Assembly: GCA_030035585.1 (NCBI GenBank)
Contig: CM057476.1
Location: 20,816,501 to 20,880,500 of the forward strand
Direction of reading: 5' to 3'
From: Dugong dugon
Taxonomy: Eukaryota > Chordata > Mammalia > Sirenia > Dugongidae
DNA length: 64,000 bases
Part shown: piece after piece, positions 50,301 through 63,520 of the stretch
Position numbering within the stretch: the first letter of the stretch is position 1
Layout: each line of letters begins with the position of its first letter
Notes under the pieces: generated by a model
The model's database searches: none
Told to the model about the DNA's origin: nothing
What the model saw: only the letters and a program-made list of their open reading frames with translations
Made by a program: the position numbers and the translations under genes

Positions 50301-50744
50301 CCCCGACAGGGAAGAGAGACTCCTATTCAACTTCGATACGGCAAGGGATCCCCCAACTTATCTCCTCAGGGAGGACGACGCCCCTTGTCGTGGGTGTACG
50401 CTTTTCCCCAGTTCCGGTTTGATTGTCAACAGAGACAGACTCGTTCCTAGGGTGTGAGAGCGGGATTCTGAACTTGCTTTAAGGAGGGATGAGGGATGAT
50501 CCCCAAACAAGACCGTTCCTCCCTTTGGTCAGCGCCCCGCAGGTGAAGAGGGAGATTCTCAGCTTGCTTAAAAGGTATCTTCCTGCCCTGTGGGAGAGCG
50601 ACTTACCTTTCCTCCTTTATTTTGCACCTTTGCCCCAAGATAGAAGAAGGTCCTGAATTTATGGGATTGGGAGGCAGCCTCTCGCCCCTTCCTCAGTCAT
50701 GTCCACAACGGAGCCTCGCTTCTCTCCTTCCCTCAAGTGTCTGG

Positions 50745-50965
50745 TGTGTAATGAGCATAGTTAAGAGCATGGCTTTTGGAGTGTGATGGATGCAGTCCTG
50801 TGTCTTCCACTTCCCATTTTTGTGACCTTGACTAATTTCTTCATCTATCTCAATCTCATGTAACCCATTTCTAAGTTGCGTACACTTCTCACAGGATTGC
50901 CATGAGGGCTAAGAGAGAATTTGTGTGCGTACTTAGTACATAGTACCCTTTGGTAAGTTGTTGCT
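50745..50965 (+). repeat. MIR SINE
   Basis: MIR-like order: gttaagagcatggcttttgg, tgaccttgactaatttcttc, acaggattgccatgagggct. Confidence 0.75.
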
Positions 50966-53515
50966 AATACTGTTACTTTTTTTTAAAGAACTAGTATCTT
51001 GCACAAAAAAGCAGATTTTTTTATGCATGCCTCCTTCCACCCCTACCCTATTACTGGTGTTCAGCCCATCTGGGAAGACTAGACTGTTTTTCCCCCAGGT
51101 GAAGAAATAGACACTTCTGCTCCACTTAGATACTAACTCACTTCACTCACCAAATTTTATTCAGTGGCCTCAGTTAATAAAATAATCAGAAAAAAGACTT
51201 TGCTTTTGAAAACAGTTCTGTACTCGAGAGGGAGACCCGATGCCAGAAGCCAGCCTTTCCTTTGTCCACAGAAGCGATCACTTCTTCCTGATCGGTTAGG
51301 GATGTTCTCTCCACTTCTCTTAGTTGCTTCAGTGATGAAAAGGCTTCCATATATGTGCACATTCTCTGAAAGAGGGAGATTCCAACTTCTTCCTTTCTCT
51401 TGCTCTCTCAAGAAAAACAAGACTTTTCCCCTCTATACCTTTGAGAAGAGAACTTTTCCTTTAGTGTATTTAGAGTGTTAGAGATGGTTTCTTTTCTCCT
51501 CTTCCTTTGAAAAAGACACGAAAATCTTTTATGCAGAGTGTTTGTCAGTAGACATCAGGAGCATTTCCACTGTCTCACTCCCCATGTGGAGGCAAAGGAT
51601 CCCTTTCTGCATGCTAATGAAGGGAGGAAAAGGAAAACAGTGCTTGATGCTTTCGTGATTTCCTGCACACTCCACCTTGAAGAACTGGGCCGGTGTTTAG
51701 TATATTGGCTTCTTTGCTCCACTTTCAGTTTGTCTAGAGATCTTGTTAAAAGAGTCGGCTTTCTCTGTCCCTCAAGAAGAGGCCCCTTCACCGAATTCCC
51801 TCATGGAGGGACTGGCTACAGTGTCTGAATCTTTGGAAAAGAAAGCTCTTTCTCAAGGTGAAAGGAGTGTTGTGAACTTCTCAGGGCCTGATCGTTATTG
51901 TGAGTATTGTTCTTGACACAAGTGAGGCAACACCCAGTGTTATTAACTGTTACTCTTTTCATTTAAGAGCAGGCTCTTTGCGTTGGGATTAAATGGACAG
52001 GAGACCTTCAGACTCGGGATTATGGGGGCACATGGTTTTCTGCTCTGCTGTTTTCTTTCTTTGTTTGATTTTTTCCCCCTATTTTTTGCTTGTTGCTATA
52101 AATTTTGTACCTCCAGAACTCGTGTTTTGGGGAGTGTTTGATCAACTAAAGTAAAACTTGCCACTTTTGCAGGTTTCTAAGACTGTGAAACGTATTATAA
52201 TGAGATCAAGAGCTGCAGTGTTCATCTTCGACTGGTAGTTTCTTTCTTTTTTCGTGTTTTTGTTATTTGATAGGATCAGAATTAACACTGCTATACCTGG
52301 CAACAAACGAAAGAAAAGCTTTCAGGTTTTTTTGGTATGTGAAGTGTTCTTAAATTATCTCAAATGCCCTTGAATACTTTCAATGAGGAGATGGATTAGT
52401 CTGAGTTCTGCCCCACCATTGTTAGTATCTGTAGGTGTTCTTTGCTTAGACAAAGAGAAATAGGAAAGTTATAATTTAGTCATAGGATTTTTATGGGTGG
52501 CAGGACCCTTTGAGATCGTTTTAACGATTCGTTTTACCTGTGACAAACACGCTCTGGAAGTTAAGTGACACATTCAAGGCTATGCAGCTACTAAACGGGA
52601 CCCTGGCCTCCTGGACTTGAAGACTAGCAATTAGACTGCTTCATTGTACTGATTCTGCATTTGAAAGAGAAGGATTGTAAGATAATTGCTCTCAATTCAA
52701 GAGAATCTCTTTGTTTATTGGAAGAATTTTACTGCATACTTGCTATAAGTATTACTAAACTAGTTCCCTAAGCAGTCTACTTCTTACTTGTGTTATGGTA
52801 AAGATGCTAAACCATTAACAGTTGGGGAGAGTGGTTTATTTTTTGCTTTTATCTCAAACTAGATGATTATCCAGTATCCTAACCTAGTAGGCTGGTTATA
52901 AATCATTAGTGAGGATTAGCTGTAAATCCCTGCCAATACTTTGTAAGAATGTGTTATTCACTCTTTCCTTTTACTTCAAGCGTATTTAACACTTTGATGT
53001 AAAAACTTTTATCGTTGAGTTAGAGAGAGCTGATATTTGCAAAGATACTGATAAAATAGAGGAATAATACTTTTACCTGTTATTCTTTATTACTATTCAT
53101 TTGAATATTGAGAAATAATGTTTCATTTTTTTTTTCACATAAGTAACATACCCATTGTAAAAAAGGTAAGTCATTCATGATCCATCACCCAAGGTAATAC
53201 TGTTAATATCTGGTTTATATTTTTACAAACATTTTTTGTATACGCATATAGGTTTTTCAAAAACAAGAGTTCTAAGTTTTTATAGTTTAATAAGATATCC
53301 TAGGGAACTTTCTAGTAAGGAGATGTCTTTCTACACCATCATTTTTAATTGCTCCATTGTATCCAAAATTTCATTTAGAAGAGCTTTAATGTCTTGTTCA
53401 AATGTTGCTGTTACTGTAGTTTTGTGGCATTACCAGTGTTTCGATAAATGGCTAAATTGGGAGGCAGAAGAGTTTGGGGATGTGAGCTAGCGAGCTGAAG
53501 ATAATTTTAATTTGC

Positions 53516-53591
53516 TACTCTAGGCTATAGGGTCTCTATGAATCGGAATTGACTCAATGGCAGTGGGTTGGCTGGTTGGTTACTCTAGGCT
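53516..53591 (+). repeat. 5'-truncated AfroSINE with target duplication
   Basis: Only the tail remains (atagggtctctatgaatcgg to ggttggctggttgg). The flanks tactctaggct are identical on both sides (53516-53526 and about 53581-53591). Confidence 0.85.
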
Positions 53592-53593
53592 TA

Positions 53594-53788
53594 AGGACCC
53601 CTGGTGCAGTGGTTAAGCACTTGGCTGCTAACCCAGTGGTTGGTGGTTTGAACCCTCCAGCTGCTCCACGGGTGAAAGATGTGGCAGTCTGCTTATGGAA
53701 AGATTACAGCCTTGGAAGCCCTGTGGGGCAGTTCTAGTCTGTGCTACCGGGTCACTGAATCAGAATCAACTCAAAGGCAGTGGGTTTA
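53594..53788 (+). repeat. AfroSINE, long form
   Basis: Head ggacccctggtgcagtggtt, middle aagatgtggcagtctgctta, tail atcagaatcaactcaaaggc. It starts just after the right-hand duplication of the truncated copy. Confidence 0.92.
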
Positions 53789-54493
53789 GACTCTAGATTT
53801 GCATCTAAATATTGCTTCATCTCTGAGGGTTTCAGCTGAAACGCTCAGCTGTTCTCTGTAAATCACCTGCAGATACAGCTCAAAAATTTGAGGACCCAGA
53901 ATTTGTCTAGGGGAAAAAGAAAGGAGTGTCTGTTTGGCTTCCCCAGCCAGTGTACTTAGTTGCTTTACAGGTTGAAAATTCTTGTCTCTACCAAGCAAGA
54001 GTATCAAGAGATCATAGACTTGTGGTGTTTGGCTTTTGTAAATTGAAAGTTATCTTTCAGTGACCAGAGCTATAAAATGCCATTTGGCCAAGGCCAATTT
54101 ACAGTGTATATGCAGACATAGGGAAAGTAAGAGCACTATTTTCCCTGAGGAATATCAATATTGACTCTTCATCATAAAGATGTTTAGTAAATGTGTATTT
54201 GTGCGTGACCCTGTGTTGAACAGCATCTGGAATGAAGTCTTGAATTGGGATAGTGGGAGTGAAACGAATGGGATTTATTACAGACACTATAGGAGTTGAG
54301 TCTTATAGGCTACAAGTGCTACCTGAATGCTGAGTGGAAGTTCAGATATGGTTTTATCTGGGGTTCAAATCTGAGCTGTAGGATAATGGTGATGCTGTTA
54401 CCGAGAGAGGCAAAAGGATAAAAAAATAAACATATAAGTTTACTAAGGGCATCATACTTATTCTTGTTTCTCACAGCTATTTTTGCATGTAGT

Positions 54494-54640
54494 AAGGTAG
54501 TGCAGTGGTTAAGACGTACAGCTGCTAACCAAAAGTTTGGCAGTTCGAATCCATCGGCCACTCTTTGGAAACCCTACGGGACAGTTCTACTCTGTTCTAT
54601 AGGGTCGCTATGAGTTATAATCGACTTGACAGCAACAGGG
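54494..54640 (+). repeat. AfroSINE, head truncated
   Basis: From aaggtagtgcagtggttaag to ataatcgacttgacagcaac. The first bases of the head are missing. Confidence 0.9.
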
Positions 54641-54790
54641 TAAGACTCAGTTATTCATTGGATTAAATGGGTTCTCTTTTAGACATGTTAAGTTTTGGGG
54701 TTGCCATCTTTGTGAGTGAAATAGGTCAGAGAAAGGTTTTTGAGAGAAAGGTTGGGGATAAAGACTTTTTATTTTGTTTTTATAAGCTTT

Positions 54791-54951
54791 ACCAAAAACC
54801 AAACCCATTGCTGTTGAGTGGATTCCAACTCATAGCAACCCTATAGGGCAGACTGCCCCATAGGGTTTCCAAGGAGCAGTTGGTGGATTTGCACTGCGAC
54901 CTTTTGGTTAGCAGCTGTAGCTCTTAACCACTGCGCCGTCAGGGCTCCTTT
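54791..54951 (-). repeat. AfroSINE, short form
   Basis: Complete reverse copy: aacccattgctgttgagtgg to gccgtcagggctccttt. It is inverted relative to the copy at 54494, about 150 bp away. Confidence 0.92.
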
Positions 54952-54954
54952 AAC

Positions 54955-55350
54955 AGCTTATTAAGACGTATTCACAATCCGGGCTTTCTGGAGCCATTGA
55001 GGCTGGATGAACCCCTGAAACGGTTACCCTGAGATCGTGTTTAAACCTTAAATCAAAAATATTCCCTGAGTCTTCTTAAAACCAAACAAAGAGTTAGCTT
55101 GTTTAGTAAAGAATGTTTGCCTTGAGCGTCATGCTTTTTTGAAGAACTGCATGGGATCAAATAGACAACAGCAACTCAAAAGATGAGATAGGAAGCTTAG
55201 GGGACAGTGAGTTCATGTTAGTGGGGAATGAACAATTTAGAAGAGAAAGGGGAGAGAATGGTTGCACAACTTGAATGTAATCAATTGTACATGTAAAACT
55301 TGTTAAATTGGTGTGTTTTGCTGTGTATACTTTGAACAAGAATAAAAAAA
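54955..55350 (+). repeat. L1 3' UTR
   Basis: Shares ctttctggagccattgaggc and ccctgagtcttcttaaaacc with 17600-17720. It ends gtgtgttttgctgtgtatac and an aataaaaaaag tail. Confidence 0.65.
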
Positions 55351-56100
55351 GATACAGCTCATATACCATACAATCACCAATTGAAATTGTACAATTTGTT
55401 GGCTTTTAGTATAGTCACAGAGTTGTACAACCATTACTGCAGTCAGTTTTAGAATATTTTTGTTAGAACGTTTTAGTGCCCATTAGCAGCCACTCCCTAT
55501 CCCAGCCATAGATAACCACTAATCTACTTTTCACCTCTATGTTACTAGGTGTTGTGGAGTTGATTTTCGACTCACAGCGACCCAGTGTAACAGAATAGAA
55601 GTGTTCCACAGGGTTTTCTAGGTTGTAATCTTTATGGGAGCAGATCACCAGGTCTTTTCTGCCGCAAAGCCACTGGGTGAGTTTGACCGCCAGCCTTTTA
55701 GTTAGCAGCTGTGTGCTTAACCACTGGGTCACCAGGGCTCCTTGCCTGTTCTGGATATTTTATATAAATCATACGATACGTGGCCGTTTATGAGTAGCTT
55801 CTTTCATTTAGCGTAATGTTTTGAAGGTTCATCCGTGTTGTAGCATGAATCAGTACTTGGTTCCTTTTTATGCCAAATAATGTTCAGTTGTATGAATATA
55901 CCATATTTTGTTCATCCATTCATCAGCTGATGGACATTTGGGTTGTTTCCACTCTGGCTATTTTGAATAATGGTGTTGTTAGCATTTCTGTCCAAATTTC
56001 TTTGTGGATGTACGTTTTCTTTTCTCTTACATATATACCTAGGAGTGGAAGTGTTAGGTCATATGTTAACTCTACGCTTAAAGGGACAGTTTTGAGTCAT
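55351..56100 (-). repeat. Ancient L1, antisense, interrupted by an AfroSINE
   Basis: Reverse L1 phrases occur on both sides of the SINE: caatttgttggcttttagta before, and gtttccactctggctatttt and cctaggagtggaagtgttag after. Confidence 0.7.
55549..55743 (-). repeat. AfroSINE, long form
   Basis: Reverse copy: ttgtggagttgattttcgac, then gagcagatcaccaggtcttt, to gtcaccagggctcctt. Confidence 0.92.
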
Positions 56101-56640
56101 GCTTATAGCAGAAAGGCTACAGGAGTAGGTAAGGTTATCAAGAAAATGAAACCTGAAAAGGGAAGGTTGTCAAGGATTAAACTTCCGAGAACACTACCTC
56201 TGTGGTGGGCAGGGGAAGAAGAGCTGAGCACAGGTGGCAAAGAGACCCAAGGAGCTGGTTGCTATGGGCAAGCCTGCACTTTTACAGTAAACTTTCCTGC
56301 ATATACTCTCTCCCCTCTATATGTGGTGCAAAGACCAAAAACTGGATTGTGTATGTTGCTGGGAAACAGAAGCTGAACCAAATTAACGTTTATTATTTCC
56401 TACTTTTTTGGCATCAAGTAGCAATTCAAGTTTACCTCTGCTACCCCTCACATACACACCAAAAAATGGCATACAATCTGAAGTGTCCCCAGAAGTATTC
56501 CAGGAGTAAGAGAGGAGTGGAGGGATGGTAGCTCAAAAAAGGATGCATTTCTCTCGTCCTCTTACATCTCTAGCACAGCACTGTTTATGAAAGGCCTTCA
56601 CATAGAGAGTCTTACTTGATTCTCACCATACTCCTATATA

Positions 56641-56977
56641 CAGGCAGTCCCCAGGTTACAAACGAGTTCAGTTCCTAAGTCGGTTAGGTACAGTTAGTAT
56701 CTCACATCAGTTAGTCAAATGTTTGTTTTAGTGTGTTGTATATAGTGTACCTTTCTATGCATAAAAAACATTAAAGAAACACTTCAGATATAGTAAAACA
56801 TTTTTAATATAATAGTACAGTGATAATAGTAATAACATTTTGATGCACATCACAAAGTAGTGCCTGTTTGTTATTACAAATCATTGTATGTACCTCAAAT
56901 TTTTACTGTAATAGGCTTTATGGGGGTAACTACAGGTTGTACTTAAAGTAGGATGTTCTTAACCTGGGGACTGCCTG
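56641..56977. mobile_element. TcMar/Tigger-type miniature transposon (337 bp)
   Basis: The left end CAGGCAGTCCCCAGGTTACA and the right end GGGGACTGCCTG are inverted repeats, and TA flanks both sides (56639-56640 and 56978-56979). The internal part is AT-rich with no gene. The ends resemble a known Tigger-type terminus from memory. Confidence 0.85.
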
Positions 56978-58875
56978 TACAACAGTTTATCTCTCTTTGC
57001 TGCTTTTTTGGATTCAGTTTATCAGCCCTCCTGACTTTACTAAATTTTATAGTCCAGCAATCTGATTTCCTATAATATCTAGTATTTAAGTTATAGTGTA
57101 GCTTTACATCCTTTTACATTTTGGGGAGGATTACATAAGAGCATCAAGGACACCCAGTGGATGAAAGCATTAGAAACATGATGTGAGGTCCGCCACAGAT
57201 TGGAAAACCGAAAGAAAGGCAAAACAGTCCAAAATGAAAGGACCTTTCATCTTCCCCTTCCTCAGCCCCTAGCTTCAGTCCAGATAGCACAGCGGATGGG
57301 ACCTTCTGTGCAAGGAAGAAAGATGATAAATTCAAGGAGCAGTGTGCTTCTTGACTTGGGAGCAGAGCATGAGCCTTTTGTGTAAGTAATGACTGTGGGC
57401 TTCCCTAGATAATCAGGGGAGGAATAAAACGGGGACTGAGGGAACTGAGTTGTGAAGATTTGTATGGTGTGTTAGACGTTCCCTCTCACTCTATCTCTTA
57501 GAAATCTGATTGTGGTCACTGGTAAGAAGGTAAAACATCTCAACAGTTAAAACAATTTAGTACCCAGAAATTTGGTACTTGTGTTTATTTTGGGGGCGGA
57601 AATGAACATTAGAAAGTGATGGGAGTAGAAATCGGCTGGCTTTCTTAAAAATCTCTGTGTGCGTTTTGGCTGAAGAGATTTGAAATCAATACCTCTGATA
57701 AATCCTTGTTTTGAGCTCTGAGTTGCCGAACACTTCTCATCTTTTTTCTCCTTATATTTAGGGTTAAGGAAAGCATCAAGAATGAAAAACAAGCAGTATC
57801 TTTCTTGCTTAGTCAGTTTCTATCTTTAACAAGTTAAAGTGGATTTTGTTCTGAAAACTGCAAAGATTTGGTAGACTGAAATGGAAAAGTTGCTGGCCTG
57901 GAGACCCTGGTCCTGGGTGTACCATTCTCTAGCCCTGTGTGTGTATTTTAACTACTTAAATAATGAAGTATTATGAACTACTTAGATATAAATATTTCAG
58001 CAAATAACCTACGTTCCCAGCACCCAGTGGAAGAAATGAAACATTACCAACACAGTGGAAGCTTTTTATCCCCCTCCTTTCTCTCAGACAACCATGTAAT
58101 ATTTTAGGAAGGTCACCTTTAACCTCCTCACATGGTGTTAGCATCTATAATGGGAGAATGATAGCTGCCTTACTTAGCTCACAAGGTTGTCCTGAGCATC
58201 AAATGAGTATGCATGAAAGCACTTGGAAAATCCCAAGATGTTGGATAAAGGAATAATTCTGCTAAAGAGCTGTTGTAGTAGTGTCTTGTGCTGGTTTGGG
58301 TAGCTGTAGTTCAAATATTTGGTAAGCAGAAAAGGAATGGAGTTAACATTTTCTACATATCCTCCAAAGAGATAATATTTCTTGAGGAAAAATCAGTGTG
58401 TCAGATTCTTCAGAGTTCCTTAGTGTATATTCATTCAACAAGTATTTACTGAGTGCCTGTTATATGTCAGGTACCTGCCTACAATGCCTACACCTAAGCA
58501 TTGAGGATACAGCAAACAAAACAGGTATATTCATGCCCTGAAAACAAATAGAAAACATCTTTGTTATGTGTCAGGTCTGTCCTTGGATATTTAGACATAC
58601 CTTACTTCCGTCTACATTTCCTGGCCCTTTAGATTTAAATTGAGAATTGTTTATAAGGCAGTATTTGAGTTGAGATCAGACAGAAATCTATTAAAAGTTT
58701 AAGGTATTTATTTTTCCACAAATTCACAGTCTGTTAAGGAGAAATTAATAGTACCAGGTACCAAGTAATACTGACATTTATGGTATAATTTTCCTTATTT
58801 CAGTGAGAGTTTAGAGAGCTTTCTTCTACCCTGTCAAAGTTTTAAACTTTTATCCCTTCCTTTGATTTGTGTCAG

Positions 58876-60196
<1,321 letters not shown>

Positions 60197-60204
60197 CCCT
60201 AGAC

Positions 60205-60688
60205 CAAGGGTTGGCCAACTTTTTTTTTTTTCTGGCGAAAATATGCTCAGCAGATCATACGTCCATTCAACAGTTTCTGCACGTAGAGTTCGGTGACATT
60301 GATTACAGTCTTCACATTGTGTCACCCTTCTTGCTACCTCTCCTCATGTTATTTCACCACCATTGACTTACACTCACTGCCCCATAAGCTATTCATCTAT
60401 GCTTTAGAGATACTATTGTCACTTTTATCTCATACAGATAATAACCCAAAGCAAACATTTACTCATTCAGCTGAACTTGTTTAGTTTGATTGGCAAACTT
60501 TTTCCGAAAATGACCATATGAATGTTTTAGGCTTTGCGGGCCACATGGTCTCTGTTGGAACTACTCGTTCTGCTGTTGTAACAAGAAAGCAACTGTAGAC
60601 AATATGTAAATGAATGACTGGCTGTATTCCAGTGAAACTATTTGTAACACAGGTGGCTGACCCATGGCCTGTAGTTTGCTGGCCCCTG
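60205..60688. mobile_element. hAT-type (Charlie-like) element with a nested insertion
   Basis: Left end caagggttggccaact, right end reading ctgtagtttgctggcccctg. Eight-base flanks ccctagac (60197-60204) and ctctagac (60689-60696) match at 7 of 8. The body (ttttaggctttgcgggccac) is typical of an old Charlie family. It is split by an insertion at 60225-60489. Confidence 0.85.
60225..60489 (-). repeat. Short retrotransposon insertion inside the hAT element
   Basis: Starts with a T-run (the tail in reverse) and is flanked by ttggccaacttttt (60211-60224) and ttggcaaacttttt (60490-60503). The body resembles L1 3' UTR sequence in reverse, but the family call is tentative. Confidence 0.75.
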
Positions 60689-60699
60689 CTCTAGACCCA

Positions 60700-61795
60700 C
60701 TGATAAATTCATGTTCTATGAGTTTCCTGGGCTAGAATCCATTCCCCACTTGATAAACACATCATTTCTTTACACAGGCTATGGTACAGTTGATTATTAT
60801 TAGTAGGCTTTCTACACTGCCTCTAATTAGGAATGGATGAAACATTTATGGGAACAGCTGAACATAGTGTTTTACTAGATCTTATATTGTGGTGACCTAC
60901 TTTTAAGAATATGAATATTTAAATAAGTAAAATAACAGATTCAGAATATAGAAGTTCTTGATTTCTCGATACTTTGAACCGAGTCTAACAAGATGAAAAA
61001 TTTCTTAACGTAACATTTGATATAAACTGAATGTATGCATAATATGTTTAACTATGAAGTATAATAATGAACACACACGTATATGTCACCCAACCTAAGA
61101 ACTAAAAGATTACTACCTCCTTGTTCTTTTTTTAAACCATCCCCTTTCTCCCATCTCCTTCCACTAGAGGTAAATACTGTTCTGTACTTGGTTCCAAAAA
61201 GTAAACTTCACATATGGGGGGAAAAAAGGCAGAAGTACTCATGGGGGAAATGGAAGACCTACAGGTTTTATTTGGTCGGTTAGAATTGACTAAGTGGTAT
61301 GACTGCCAAGAACCAATTTACTGTTAATATGCGTTAACAGAAATGTTATCTGGGCTGAGAGGCGATGTTTGAGCTCTGTTTTGTGCTGGTTAGCTTACAG
61401 CTAGAGGATCGTAGTCTCCTCTCAGTGACCTATGTGAGGGGAGTATAGAAAATCAGGAATGTATTCATGGTTAAGAATTCACACTTTAATGACACAACCT
61501 GAAATATGCCTTTGGAGGCCAGGTCACTGGGTGTCTGACTTAGGAAAGAGAAGAACCAAGAGAAATGAGAGAAGTTTTGAAGAATTTGCAGGGCTGTCAA
61601 GCAGAATTGTTCCTGTTGGGAACAGTAAGGCTTGATGAAAGATGTGGGGCAGTAGTAACCCTTAATCATTCTGTGGTCACAGAACCCTTTGGAAATCTAA
61701 AAGCTACAGACCTCTCAGAAAACCAGACATACCATTTCAAAAGGTTCTCAGATCCCTTGAAATCTATCCTTGGACCTCAAGATAAGAATTGCTAG
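60700..61795. other. PRR14L intron 2, nothing recognised
   Basis: A stretch near 61060-61200 may be L1-derived. The rest is unassigned. Confidence 0.35.
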
Positions 61796-61799
61796 ATTG

Positions 61800-61885
61800 G
61801 CTTTGGGGCAGTTCTACCCTGTCCTATAGGGTTGCTGTGAGTCGAAATTGACTTGACAAGCAATGGGTTTGGTTTTGGTTGGTTT
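61800..61885 (+). repeat. AfroSINE 3' fragment
   Basis: Begins at ggggcagttctaccctgtcc and runs to gcaatgggtttggttttggt. Confidence 0.88.
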
Positions 61886-61889
61886 ATAG

Positions 61890-62397
61890 ATACTTCTGTC
61901 TCTTATCACCTATGTACATACCTCTACCAAGCCATATACCAGTATGCCTATATCCATCCGTATGTGCTTAAAAACTCGTTTTTACTTCAGTTGTTCTGCG
62001 CTCACTACATCCACGTTCGGTGCCACTTTTCCCATCACCAAAAATAACAATTTTTTACAATCTAAAGCATACTTTCCTCCCTCCCCCTATCTGGCCACCG
62101 ATGAACATTGGTCTCTCTCTATATATCTGTTCTTGTCGTCTTGTAAAAGAGGGACTGTACAATATTTGTTCTTGTATGCTTGATTTATTTCACTTAGTGT
62201 TATGCTTGCCAGGTCCATCCATGTTACAGTGTTTCACGGGCTCAGCATTGTCCATTATGGTTGCATGGTGTTCCATTGTATGTATGTACCACAATTTGCT
62301 TGTCTGTTCATCTGTTGACAGGCACTTCAGTTGTTTCTATTTATTTGCTGTTGTAAGTAAAGCAGCAGTGAACATTAAAAATAAGAAGAATTGGTAG
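61890..62397 (-). repeat. L1 3' end, antisense
   Basis: Reverse L1 phrases: cacttagtgttatgcttgcc, catggtgttccattgtatgt, acaggcacttcagttgtttc. Confidence 0.75.
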
Positions 62398-62490
62398 ATT
62401 AGCAAAACACTGTAAACACAGTCAAAAGACAACTGACAAATTGGAAGAAAATGTTTGTAACATATATCACAGGTAAAGGGCTTATGTTGT

Positions 62491-62688
62491 TGTGTGCCAT
62501 CGAGTCGATTCCAATATATAGTGACCCTACATGACAGACTAGAACTGCCCCGTAAGGGTTTCCTAGGCTGTAATCCTTATGGGAGCAGATTGCCAGGTCT
62601 TTTCTCCCACACAGCCACTGGTGGGGTCCAACCGCCAACCTTTAAGTTAGCAGCCGAGCACTTAACCTTTGGATCATGAGGGCTCCTA
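62491..62688 (-). repeat. AfroSINE, long form
   Basis: Reverse copy: gtgccatcgagtcgattcca, gagcagattgccaggtcttt, to gatcatgagggctcct. Confidence 0.93.
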
Positions 62689-63162
62689 AAGGGCCTGTAT
62701 CTCTACTACGTAAAGAACCCTTGAATTGAGGAGTAAAGGAACAAAACCAAATAGAAAAATGAGGAAAAGACTTGAATAGATAATTTACTGTGTATGTATG
62801 TATGCATGTATAACTATTGCCCTTAAACATGAAAAGATGATTATCGTCACTCATAATTAGAGAAATGCAAATTTAAACAACCTGAGATACCACTTTTTAC
62901 TCATCACAGTATTGAAAATGAAAAAGTTTGACAACGCATATGGTTAGCAAGGCTGTGAGGAGACAGGCATTCTTACACATTGCTGGTGGAAATGCAAACT
63001 GATAAACCCTTCTGAAGAGGAATTTGGCAACACCTAACAAAACTATATAGTACCTGACTTACTGACCCAGCACTCCCATTTCTAGGAATCTACCCTGGAG
63101 ATATATCGCCAACAGTATGGAAAATACATAGACACCAGGTTATTCTTTGCATCATGTTTGTG

Positions 63163-63371
63163 TTGTTGTTGGTAGCTGCCTTCAAGTCGATTCTGACTCA
63201 TGGTTACCCCAAGTATGCTGAATAGAGCTCCTCTGTAGGATTTTCAAGGCTGTGACCTTTTGGAAGCAGGTTGCCAGGGCTAACTTCAGCGGTGTCTCTG
63301 GGTGAGTTTGAACCACCAGCCTTTTGGTTAGTAGTCCAGCACTTAACCATCTGCTCCACCCAGGGACTCCT
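63163..63371 (-). repeat. AfroSINE, divergent long form
   Basis: Reverse copy: agctgccttcaagtcgattc, tggaagcaggttgccagggc, to ctccacccagggactcct. Confidence 0.92.
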
Positions 63372-63520
63372 ATCACATTTATAATCGCAAAATACTGAAA
63401 GCAACCTAAGTGTCCATGCATAGGAGACAGGTTGAACAAATTATATGTTGTCACTCTACATTCATACAGTGAAGTACTCTGCAACTGTAATGAACAGTGA
63501 TGACTCTTACTGGTTTTCAG

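Larger units (their letters stand above)
50084..58875 (+). other. PRR14L: PRR14L intron 1
   Basis: Between donor 50084 and acceptor 58875. The stretch 50960-53510 and parts of 57000-58870 hold no feature I can name apart from MIR or L2 scraps (50745-50960, 52480-52640, 58125-58260, 58430-58560). Confidence 0.6.
62398..63520 (+). repeat. Ancient L1 ORF2 region, interrupted by two AfroSINEs
   Basis: Sense L1 text runs from gaagaaaatgtttgtaacat, through agagaaatgcaaatttaaac and atttctaggaatctaccctg, to ctaagtgtccatgcatagga. SINEs interrupt at 62491-62688 and 63163-63371. Confidence 0.75.

Noticed and set aside
49770-50450. Open frames of up to 142 codons in the PRR14L CpG island
   Set aside because: Same reason: GC-rich shadow frames with no link to the coding frame in exon 2.
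56202-56531. Open frames of about 100-170 codons near 55870-56531
   Set aside because: They begin in antisense L1 sequence and run into unassigned intron with no recognisable domain.
61890-63520. A twin-primed L1 from the antisense and sense L1 pieces
   Set aside because: The two pieces overlap in the part of L1 they cover, so they are more likely separate insertions.
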